Source: Clostridium sp. UBA5530 (GTDB lineage: Bacteria; Bacillota; Clostridia; Clostridiales; Clostridiaceae). Taken from it: a stretch of 10,880 nt of DNA. Position numbers and translations under genes: made by a program. Every line of letters starts with the position of its first letter. The first letter of the stretch is position 1. The notes below the pieces were generated by a model. That model was given only the letters and a program-made list of their open reading frames with translations. It was not told where the DNA came from and searched no databases. Positions 1 to 6,209 of this stretch are shown here, piece by piece. The stretch covers positions 1 through 10,880 of the forward strand of contig DINW01000042.1 of NCBI GenBank assembly GCA_002423705.1, given 5' to 3'.

Positions 1-62
1 CTACGACCCTAGATAAGTTCAACTAGCAATTTGGATAAAGCCCAAATTAAGTTTCACTTGAT
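1..62. mobile_element. Possible end of a mobile element or structured RNA, partial, cut by window edge
   Basis: The 15 bases at 48-62 (TAAGTTTCACTTGAT) are identical to 3333-3347. In both places the motif is next to a hairpin at about the same distance: here AATTTGG (28-34) pairs with CCAAATT (42-48). Both 62-base segments also begin with CTAC. A 15-base match alone could arise by chance in AT-rich DNA of this length. The case rests on the matching layout and on both copies bordering genes at their 3' or 5' side. The copy overlaps the last codons and stop codon of spoIID, which suggests an element abutting or inserted at the gene end. It could be the terminal part of an IS200/IS605-type (TnpB) or IscB/HEARO-type element. 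The rest lies outside the window, so the class is inference. Confidence 0.35.
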
Positions 63-1087
63 TTTAACTTCACTATATTCACACCAGTATAATAATGTTT
101 CAGTATATCTTCGTAACCTTTTCCTTCTTTAGCCATAGCATTAGCTCCCCATTGACTCATTCCAACACCATGTCCATAACCTAAACACTCTATGCTAACT
201 TTATTTTTATTTATATCTATTTTGAAATTAGCAGAATTCAACTGAAAAGTCTTTCTAAAGTCTGTTCCTTTTATTGTGTCACTTCCTATGCTCACACTCT
301 TTACGCTTCCACCTTCTGTTCTTTCTACAATTTTTATAGCATTTATATTTTTTGAAGTAAGCTTCGCCTTTGGATAAGCTTCATTTATCTTTTTTATAAA
401 TTCATTTACATCTAGTGATACATTTGTTTTATATTTAGGAGCCTCATTATCCCCTATACTTACTACAGATTTTAAATAAGGTTCATCAGTACCAAATACA
501 TCCGCTATATTTTCTGTCTTGCCTCCACTTATAGCAAAGTATTGTGCTCTCATTACAAGATTATTATCATAGGTAAGTACTTTTCCCTTAGTGTCCTCCA
601 CTGCTTTGTTTATTTTATTCCAGTACTCCTCTCCTTTGTCCTTTCCCCATTGAGATATTTTTTCATTTTTTTCTGTGTATACCTGGCAATGTACCGTATC
701 ACATAAATCCCCTCCATGGGCCATACTACACTTCTCCAGCAACTTTGATAAGGTATATGTTCTAGCTGCTACTGCCTGGGCCTTTAGTGCTTCTTCTTGA
801 AAATTTGCTGGCATCTCTGATGCCACTACGCCCTTTATATATTCTTCTATAGGAATTTCTATTACTTTATTATCTTTGGTTATGTATATTTTCACAGCAT
901 CTCCATATAATTTATTTAAAGTTTCTTCATTAACCTGTACTCCCTTATTTTCATTTTCCTTAGTCCCTCCTCCATGATCTTTATCCGTTCCAACTAAAAT
1001 TAATGGCAATACAACGATGAACACAAGAACAATTGATGAAATTATAAAAATATCTCTTAATTTAATAACTATTATTTTGCTTTTCAA
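47..1087 (-). CDS. spoIID: Stage II sporulation protein D (SpoIID), peptidoglycan lytic enzyme
   Basis: SpoIID is a membrane-anchored lytic transglycosylase of the SpoIID/LytB family. With SpoIIM and SpoIIP it thins septal peptidoglycan and drives engulfment of the forespore. The 346-residue product is close to the usual family length. A hydrophobic anchor spans about residues 12-33. The core contains VVASEMPANF, with the expected catalytic glutamate at 91, followed by ALKAQAVAARTYTL. The C-terminal block GYGHGVGMSQWGANA (303-317) is diagnostic. His124, Cys129 and Cys134 form a cluster that may be the metal site described for clostridial SpoIID (inferred). The start is TTG, not ATG: it lies 7 bases after an AAAGGAG ribosome binding site, and no ATG lies nearby in frame. 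The gene follows a terminator, so it needs its own promoter, as expected for a mother-cell SigE gene; I saw no convincing SigE match. The last residues (SSET) overlap a repeat shared with 3333-3347. Confidence 0.95.
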   Translation of the reverse strand: MKSKIIVIKLRDIFIISSIVLVFIVVLPLILVGTDKDHGGGTKENENKGVQVNEETLNKLYGDAVKIYITKDNKVIEIPIEEYIKGVVASEMPANFQEEALKAQAVAARTYTLSKLLEKCSMAHGGDLCDTVHCQVYTEKNEKISQWGKDKGEEYWNKINKAVEDTKGKVLTYDNNLVMRAQYFAISGGKTENIADVFGTDEPYLKSVVSIGDNEAPKYKTNVSLDVNEFIKKINEAYPKAKLTSKNINAIKIVERTEGGSVKSVSIGSDTIKGTDFRKTFQLNSANFKIDINKNKVSIECLGYGHGVGMSQWGANAMAKEGKGYEDILKHYYTGVNIVKLKSSET

Positions 1088-1101
1088 CTGCTCACTCCTT
1101 T

Positions 1102-1157
1102 AATCATTAATAATAAAATCCCATATACGTTTTATATAATTAATCTTATTAATGATT
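1102..1157. repeat. 12-bp inverted repeat upstream of spoIID
   Basis: AATCATTAATAA (1102-1113) and TTATTAATGATT (1146-1157) are perfect reverse complements separated by 32 bases. The spoIID-proximal arm runs directly into the AAAGGAG ribosome binding site of spoIID. The repeat could be a divided operator for a dimeric regulator. If transcription starts upstream, it could instead be an mRNA stem beside the ribosome binding site. It lies between the murA terminator and spoIID, so it belongs to the spoIID control region. Both arms are AT-rich, which weakens the case for function. Confidence 0.5.
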
Positions 1158-1177
1158 TATATATATTATGATAAAAT

Positions 1178-1220
1178 AAATGAGCCACTGAAAATGTTAA
1201 ATATTTTCAATGGCTCATTT
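1178..1220 (-). terminator. Intrinsic terminator of the ywmB-murA unit
   Basis: Two 18-base arms (1203-1220 and 1178-1195) enclose a 7-base loop. The minus-strand RNA is fully paired, with one G-U wobble. On the plus strand the same position would be a C-A mismatch, so the structure favours transcription on the minus strand. A moderately U-rich tail (UUUAUUUUAU) follows. It begins about 30 bases after the murA stop and separates murA from spoIID. Confidence 0.85.
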
Positions 1221-1251
1221 CATACTCATATCTGAAAGATATTAAGTTATA

Positions 1252-2511
1252 TTAAACTTTTATTCTTTTTATATCTGCTCCTAAAGCTTGTAATTTTTCT
1301 TCTATTTTTACATACCCCCTATCAATATGGTATACTTCTCCTATCTCAGTGACTCCATCTGCATTTAATGCAGCTAAAATCAAAGCAGCTCCTGCTCTTA
1401 AATCTGTTGCTTTCACTTCCGATCCAGATAACTTATTTACTCCCTCTATTATTGCAGCTCTCCCATCAATTTTTATATTTGCACCCATCCTCTTTAATTC
1501 TGAGGCATGCATAAATCTATTTTCAAACACCGTCTCCGTTATTATACTAGTTCCTGGTACCAAACATAATAAGGACATCATTTGGGCCTGCATATCCGTA
1601 GGAAACCCTGGATAAGGCATGGTTTTAATATCTATGGGCTTTAGTTCACCAGTTCCATTTACCTCTATGGAATGAGGATTTATTTTTATATTTACACCAC
1701 ATTCACTAAGCTTTGCAATAACTGGTCTTAAATACTCTTCTTCCGCTCCATTTATTATTATATTGCTGTTGGTAATAGCTCCCGCAATCATATAAGTTCC
1801 TGCCTCTATTCTATCAAATATGGGTCTGTACTTCACAGACTTCAATTTCTTTACTCCTTTTATCCTGATAGTATCAGTTCCAGCTCCTTCTATTTCTGCT
1901 CCCATAGCTATAAGGTAATTTGCTAAATCTTTAATTTCAGGCTCTTCTGCTGCATTTTCCATGATAGTTTCTCCTTCAGCTAGTACTGCAGCCATCATTA
2001 TATTCTCCGTAGCTCCTACCGATGGAAAATCTAAATATATCTTGTTTCCTCTCAATTCTGTAGCTGTTGCTTCAACAAATCCATGATCCAAATCTATCTC
2101 TGCTCCTAATGCTTTAAATCCTTTAAGATGTAAATCTATTGGTCTAGAACCTATATTACATCCTCCTGGTAAGGATATTTTAAAATGTCCAAATCTAGAT
2201 AGCATAGGCCCCATTATTAAAAATGAAGCTCTCATTTTTCTTATTAAATCGCTGCTTGCTTCTATATTGATTATATTTTTAGAATTTATAATTACTTCAT
2301 TGGAAATTTCATTTATAGAAATATCCACGTTTAAGCTTTTAAGCACCTTACAAAGCACGAATACATCCTCTAACATAGGCGCATTTTCTATTACACATTG
2401 TTCTCCATTAAGTATGCTAGCTGCTATTATTGGCAGAACAGAGTTTTTAGCAGCACTTAGGTTAACTTCTCCTTTTAATTTACCTCCGCCTTTTACCAAA
2501 ATCTTTTCCAT
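1252..2511 (-). CDS. murA: UDP-N-acetylglucosamine 1-carboxyvinyltransferase (MurA)
   Basis: MurA transfers enolpyruvate from phosphoenolpyruvate to UDP-GlcNAc, the first committed cytoplasmic step of peptidoglycan synthesis. The 419-residue product matches the family length. Visible conserved residues are Lys22-Asn23 in LSAAKNSVLP, the catalytic cysteine Cys118 in LPGGCNIGSRPIDLHL (the fosfomycin target, so sensitivity of the enzyme is expected), Asp306 in PYPGFPTDMQ, Arg332 in FENRFMH, and Arg372 and Arg398 near the end. The ATG at 2511 is the likely start: GGAGG lies 5 bases upstream. A longer reading frame begins at a TTG (2523) inside that ribosome binding site and is unlikely to be used. 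The gene follows ywmB by 18 bases and is probably cotranscribed with it. Many Firmicutes have two MurA paralogues; this is the one beside spoIID, corresponding to murAA of Bacillus subtilis. Confidence 0.97.
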   Translation of the reverse strand: MEKILVKGGGKLKGEVNLSAAKNSVLPIIAASILNGEQCVIENAPMLEDVFVLCKVLKSLNVDISINEISNEVIINSKNIINIEASSDLIRKMRASFLIMGPMLSRFGHFKISLPGGCNIGSRPIDLHLKGFKALGAEIDLDHGFVEATATELRGNKIYLDFPSVGATENIMMAAVLAEGETIMENAAEEPEIKDLANYLIAMGAEIEGAGTDTIRIKGVKKLKSVKYRPIFDRIEAGTYMIAGAITNSNIIINGAEEEYLRPVIAKLSECGVNIKINPHSIEVNGTGELKPIDIKTMPYPGFPTDMQAQMMSLLCLVPGTSIITETVFENRFMHASELKRMGANIKIDGRAAIIEGVNKLSGSEVKATDLRAGAALILAALNADGVTEIGEVYHIDRGYVKIEEKLQALGADIKRIKV

Positions 2512-2529
2512 AGTATCCTCCAATAATTG

Positions 2530-3135
2530 TTAATAAGCACATGTAATTATAGGTGTCCCAATAATTATATATGTTCCTGAAGTATATTTGACCAATGCAA
2601 AGTTTACGTTAAATAACATATTTTTAAGCTTTTCCTCTGTATCCATATTAATTGTAGCTACGCAACTTACACCAGAATTAATATTAGTAAAGTCTATATT
2701 TTTACCACCTATGGATTTTAGATACTTGTCTAGATATTCTTTATAAATCTGTATATCCTTATCCTGTATTTTGGCTTTTATGTTGTCATAAACCTTCACA
2801 CTGTTATCTTCTCTCTTAACCTGTTTTAATATGTCCTTTTTCAATTGATATAAAGGGATTTTTTCATCCTCTGATGTAACTTTTATCATAACTCTACCAT
2901 CTACAACCAAAGCTGCATCATCTATATCTATAGTTAACTTATCCACTAAAGGAAGACTATTTAATAATTGCTCTTTATTGAATTCTTTTATATTTTCTAC
3001 TTCCACGGTAAAGCTTCTTTCTATAATGTGACCGCCAAACTTTTTTACAGTATTATCAATGAAATCTTCTTTTCTGAAGTTCATAGAAAAAAGAGTAGAT
3101 ATCATAAGTATAATAAGCATAAATTTATTTTTCAT
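2530..3135 (-). CDS. ywmB: YwmB-family protein, probably exported or membrane-anchored
   Basis: This 201-residue protein is identified mainly by position: in Firmicutes a YwmB-family (DUF1779) gene lies between the ATP synthase operon and murA-spoIID. The N-terminus is Met-Lys-Asn-Lys followed by a hydrophobic stretch at about residues 5-20, consistent with a signal peptide or anchor and an extracytoplasmic body. The rest is a mixed, lysine-rich domain with a hydrophobic C-terminus (TYIIIGTPIITCAY). I see no catalytic motif. Family function is not established; the link to murA and spoIID hints at the cell envelope or sporulation, but that is inference. The start is well supported by GGGAGGGG 6 bases before the ATG. 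It is the first gene after the ATP synthase terminator, so a promoter should lie between 3136 and 3445; I saw only weak candidates. Confidence 0.8.
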   Translation of the reverse strand: MKNKFMLIILMISTLFSMNFRKEDFIDNTVKKFGGHIIERSFTVEVENIKEFNKEQLLNSLPLVDKLTIDIDDAALVVDGRVMIKVTSEDEKIPLYQLKKDILKQVKREDNSVKVYDNIKAKIQDKDIQIYKEYLDKYLKSIGGKNIDFTNINSGVSCVATINMDTEEKLKNMLFNVNFALVKYTSGTYIIIGTPIITCAY

Positions 3136-3221
3136 TCTTGTCCCCTCCCATTTTAATTATTGTCATTTATTCAATAAATATACATATGAATTTGATTTTT
3201 AATTGTAGGAAGGAACTATTT

Positions 3222-3347
3222 AAGACTTAATCTGATGTCTATCTGCTGTAACACTCCACCATCTTTAGGTTGGAGATAACAGCAGCTACCGTTCACCTAA
3301 CCTTCAGTTGGAATCCAAACTCCACCTGAAACTAAGTTTCACTTGAT
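3222..3347. ncRNA. Putative structured RNA or mobile-element end, strand undecided
   Basis: This gene-free segment is less AT-rich than its surroundings and almost entirely foldable. CTGCTGT (3243-3249) pairs with ACAGCAG (3279-3285) around an inner stem, CTCCACC with GG-TGGAG (3254-3260 and 3268-3275, one bulge). A second hairpin pairs TTCAG-TGGA (3303-3312) with TCCA-CTGAA (3321-3330), with one mismatch. A small hairpin AAGT-TTC-ACTT (3334-3344) sits at the edge. The first loop (TTAGGT, 3265-3270) is complementary to ACCTAA (3295-3300), which would allow a pseudoknot. The last 15 bases recur at 48-62. The layout resembles the guide-adjacent RNAs of TnpB (read on plus) or IscB/HEARO elements (read on minus), without the protein gene. 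The class is inference from architecture, not recognised homology. It could also be a leader or attenuator for ywmB. Confidence 0.45.
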
Positions 3348-3445
3348 AGGAAATCTTTATTTAGAAAGTTTTTATGAAGTAGAACAGTTAGAAGAGGTTA
3401 ATTTGAAGATACTATTAATATATTTTTTTTTCTTAATATTGTTAC

Positions 3446-3481
3446 AAAAAAAATAGAAGTTAGTAAAAATTTACTAACTTC
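3446..3481 (-). terminator. Intrinsic terminator of the ATP synthase operon
   Basis: A perfect 12-bp stem joins 3470-3481 to 3456-3467 across a two-base gap (in practice a four-base loop). On the minus strand it is followed by UA and then eight consecutive U residues (3453-3446). The TAG stop codon of atpC (3476-3474) lies inside the first arm. The plus strand has no U-run after the stem, so it acts in one direction only. It should separate the ATP synthase mRNA from ywmB-murA. Confidence 0.92.
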
Positions 3482-3878
3482 TTAAAGAAAGTCTTGTTAA
3501 TGCCCTTAACAGTGCATATTCAGCTCTCTTTGTATCTATATTATCCCTATTTATACCTTTTAATCTTTCTTCAGCTCTGCTCTTTGCTTCCTTAGCCCTG
3601 TCAAAATCTATGTCTTCTTCTAATTCACCACTTTCACAAAGAAACATCACATTATTCTTCTTAACTTTAACTATTCCCTTAGAGGTAAATATCTTTTTTA
3701 ATTCACCTTCCTCAGTTTCTAATTCTGTAATATGTGGCTCCACTAGAGTTATCATTGAGATATGATTATGCAATATCTGAAATCTTCCTCTATAGTTCTT
3801 TAAATTAAGTTTCAGAACTCCACCTTTAAACAAAATCTTCTCAGGAGTCATAATGGTTAGTTGAAATCCTTCACTCAT
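3474..3878 (-). CDS. atpC: F1Fo ATP synthase subunit epsilon
   Basis: Epsilon is part of the central stalk of F1. It binds gamma and the c-ring, and its C-terminal helices can inhibit ATP hydrolysis. The 134-residue product has an N-terminal beta-sandwich (FQLTIMTPEKILFKGGV) and a C-terminal two-helix domain from about residue 85. The segment IDFDRA (90-95) fits the I(L)DxxRA motif linked to ATP binding in some bacterial epsilons. The usual PG-x-G-x-F/L-x-x-L-P-x-H region is divergent: LKNYRGRFQILHNH. The gene begins 14 bases after atpD; the atpD stop and an AAGGA element overlap upstream. It is last in the operon and its stop lies inside the terminator stem. Confidence 0.95.
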   Translation of the reverse strand: MSEGFQLTIMTPEKILFKGGVLKLNLKNYRGRFQILHNHISMITLVEPHITELETEEGELKKIFTSKGIVKVKKNNVMFLCESGELEEDIDFDRAKEAKSRAEERLKGINRDNIDTKRAEYALLRALTRLSLRS

Positions 3879-3892
3879 TATCCATCACATCC

Positions 3893-5293
3893 TTACTGTT
3901 CCATGAGGGATTTAGCTTTCTCTACAGCTTCATCAATGGTTCCTACAAATAGGAATGCTGATTCTGGTAAATCATCATACTTCCCTTCTAATATCTCCTT
4001 AAATCCTCTTATAGTCTCCTTAATAGGTACGAATTTACCTTGCATTCCAGTAAATTGTTCCGCTACTGTAAAAGGTTGAGACAAGAATCTTTGTACCTTT
4101 CTTGCTCTAGAAACGATTATTTTATCTTCTTCTGATAACTCGTCAACTCCTAAGATTGCTATTATATCTTGTAACTCTTTGTATCTTTCCAAGATATGTT
4201 TAACATTTGTTGCTATATCATAATGCTCATTACCAACTATTCTTGGGTCCAATATTCTAGATGATGACTCAAGTGGATCTACAGCTGGATAAATTCCAAG
4301 TTCAACTATAGATCTAGATAAAACTGTAGTTGCATCTAAGTGAGCAAAGGTAGTAGCTGGAGCTGGGTCTGTTAAGTCATCTGCTGGAACATAAACTGCT
4401 TGAACAGATGTTATTGATCCATGTTTAGTTGATGTGATTCTCTCTTGAAGAGCACCCATTTCTGTAGCCAATGTTGGCTGATATCCAACAGCACTAGGTA
4501 TTCTTCCTAATAAAGCTGAAACCTCAGAACCTGCTTGGGTAAATCTAAAAATATTATCTATAAAAAGAAGTACATCCTGACCTTTATCTCTAAAGTATTC
4601 AGACATTGTCAATCCTGTTAGAGCAACTCTCATTCTAGCTCCTGGTGGTTCATTCATTTGCCCGAATACCAAAGCTGTTTTATTGAGTACTCCGGATTCT
4701 TTCATTTCATTATATAAGTCATTTCCTTCTCTAGTTCTTTCCCCTACTCCAGTAAATACTGACAATCCACCATATTCCTTAGCTATATTATTAATTAATT
4801 CCTGTATAAGAACAGTCTTTCCTACTCCTGCTCCTCCAAATAAACCTATTTTACCTCCTCTTTGATAAGGAGCTATAAGATCTATTACTTTTATGCCTGT
4901 TTCAAACATCTCTGGTTCCACAGCTTGATCTTCAAAAGAAGGAGCTGATCTATGAATTGGGTAAGTCTCCTTTGATTCAAATGCCCCATTTTCATCTATA
5001 GGTCTACCTAGCACATTGAACAATCTTCCAAGGACTTCATTGCCAACAGGTACTGATATAGCTTTACCAGTATCTACTGCCTCCATTCCTCTTCTCAATC
5101 CTTCTGTAGCCTCCATAGCTATAGCTCTAACTATATCGTCTCCCACATGCTGTTCAACCTCTGCTACTAACCTTTTGTCATTTCCTAAATCTATTTCTAT
5201 AGCATTTAAAATATTAGGAAGACAATCGGACTCATATTTTATATCAATAACAGGCCCTATTACTTGTATTACCTTTCCAACAGTTCCAGGCAT
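3893..5293 (-). CDS. atpD: F1Fo ATP synthase subunit beta (catalytic)
   Basis: Beta carries the three catalytic nucleotide sites of F1. With the start chosen here the product has 466 residues. The P-loop GGAGVGKT is at 153-160, the catalytic glutamate of GERTREGND is at 185, the Walker B aspartate of DVLLFID is at 246, and an intact DELSEED loop at 384-390 contacts gamma. All key residues are present and the length is normal. Two ATG codons compete. The upstream one (5299) is only 2 bases from the AGGAGG ribosome binding site; the second (5293, MPGTVGKV) is 8 bases away and is preferred. That ribosome binding site overlaps the TAG stop of atpG (TAGGAGG), which suggests translational coupling of gamma and beta. 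The next gene is atpC. Confidence 0.97.
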   Translation of the reverse strand: MPGTVGKVIQVIGPVIDIKYESDCLPNILNAIEIDLGNDKRLVAEVEQHVGDDIVRAIAMEATEGLRRGMEAVDTGKAISVPVGNEVLGRLFNVLGRPIDENGAFESKETYPIHRSAPSFEDQAVEPEMFETGIKVIDLIAPYQRGGKIGLFGGAGVGKTVLIQELINNIAKEYGGLSVFTGVGERTREGNDLYNEMKESGVLNKTALVFGQMNEPPGARMRVALTGLTMSEYFRDKGQDVLLFIDNIFRFTQAGSEVSALLGRIPSAVGYQPTLATEMGALQERITSTKHGSITSVQAVYVPADDLTDPAPATTFAHLDATTVLSRSIVELGIYPAVDPLESSSRILDPRIVGNEHYDIATNVKHILERYKELQDIIAILGVDELSEEDKIIVSRARKVQRFLSQPFTVAEQFTGMQGKFVPIKETIRGFKEILEGKYDDLPESAFLFVGTIDEAVEKAKSLMEQ

Positions 5294-5305
5294 AATCATT
5301 ACCTC

Positions 5306-6160
5306 CTATTTCTGAGCTTCGGCGCCTCCTACTATCTCTGAAATTTCTTGAGTTATTACACTTTGTCTAACTCTATTATATTTTATATTTAATTTTTCTA
5401 ATATATCATCTGCATTTCTGCTAGCTCCATCCATGGCAGTCATTCTAGCACTATGCTCACTAGTTTTGGCGCTCATTAAACAGTTTAATATTTTACTTTT
5501 TAAATACATGGAAATCATATCTTCTAGAATTTCTTCCTTTTCAGGTTCAAAAATAAAGTCGTCATCATTTTGATTTTTATCATCAAGGTCTAAAGGAAGA
5601 AATTTTTCAACTACAGTATCCTGTTTCATACTAGATACAAATTTAGTATACACAAGATAAACTTCCCCTACTTTTTCACATTTAAATAAATTTCCTATAT
5701 GTTCTGATATAGTTTTTGCTTCATTGGCATTTGGTATATCAGAAAGCTCTACATATTCTGCTTCTGTAGTATAATTAAATCTATTTAAATATTCTCTTCC
5801 TTTTTGCCCTAATACCATTATTAAACTTTCTTCTTTATCTTTCTTAATCTCTTCTAAAGCTTTTCCAATTATGCCCACATTATATCCACCACAAAGACCT
5901 GAATCCGATGTGAAAATAACGTATAATTTTTTTGATTTCCCGTTTCCTTTTATAAAGAAATTTGAATTATCGTCCATACTCTTTACTATCATATTTTTAA
6001 TTTCTTCTAAATAGTTATAGTATTCATTGTTAATACTACTTTTCTCCCTAACTTTTCTTAGCTTAGAGCTGGCTACTAATCCCATGGCCTTGGTTATTTT
6101 CTTAGTATTTGTTACAGACTTAATTCTTCTTTTTATAACTATAAGTCCTGCCCCTGCCAT
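5306..6160 (-). CDS. atpG: F1Fo ATP synthase subunit gamma
   Basis: Gamma is the rotating central shaft of F1 that links the c-ring to the catalytic beta subunits. The 284-residue product has the conserved N-terminal helix (IKRRIKSVTNTKKITKAMGL, residues 9-28) and the conserved C-terminal helix with MTAMDGASRNADD (240-252) and ITQEISEIVGGAEA (269-282), which form the coiled-coil shaft. The middle GLCGGYN segment (88-94) is also typical. An acidic, low-complexity stretch around 191-210 (DLDDKNQNDDDFIFEPEKEE) is probably a surface loop. Upstream, AAAGGTGG lies about 7 bases before the ATG. A 49-base gap separates it from atpA, and its stop is part of the atpD ribosome binding site. Confidence 0.96.
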   Translation of the reverse strand: MAGAGLIVIKRRIKSVTNTKKITKAMGLVASSKLRKVREKSSINNEYYNYLEEIKNMIVKSMDDNSNFFIKGNGKSKKLYVIFTSDSGLCGGYNVGIIGKALEEIKKDKEESLIMVLGQKGREYLNRFNYTTEAEYVELSDIPNANEAKTISEHIGNLFKCEKVGEVYLVYTKFVSSMKQDTVVEKFLPLDLDDKNQNDDDFIFEPEKEEILEDMISMYLKSKILNCLMSAKTSEHSARMTAMDGASRNADDILEKLNIKYNRVRQSVITQEISEIVGGAEAQK

Positions 6161-6209
6161 ATCTCCACCACCTTTAAATCCTTATTTCACTTTAAAGAAA
6201 CATAAACAT

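Noticed and set aside
28..48. Hairpin after spoIID as an intrinsic terminator
   Set aside because: The stem is only 7 bp and no U-run follows on the minus strand.
1349..1615. Plus-strand open frame of 88 codons inside murA
   Set aside because: It lies wholly within the strongly supported murA gene in the antisense frame and has no ribosome binding site or recognisable domain. The other long plus-strand frames (for example 2267-2533, 4683-4865, 5016-5315, 8521-8808) are rejected on the same grounds.
2968..3156. Plus-strand open frame of 62 codons over the start of ywmB
   Set aside because: It is antisense to ywmB, and the ywmB ribosome binding site and signal-like N-terminus are clear.
3417..3447. 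Possible minus-strand promoter TTGTAA with TATATT upstream of ywmB
   Set aside because: The spacing is 19 bases and the -35 overlaps the terminator U-run; AT-rich spacer DNA gives such matches easily.
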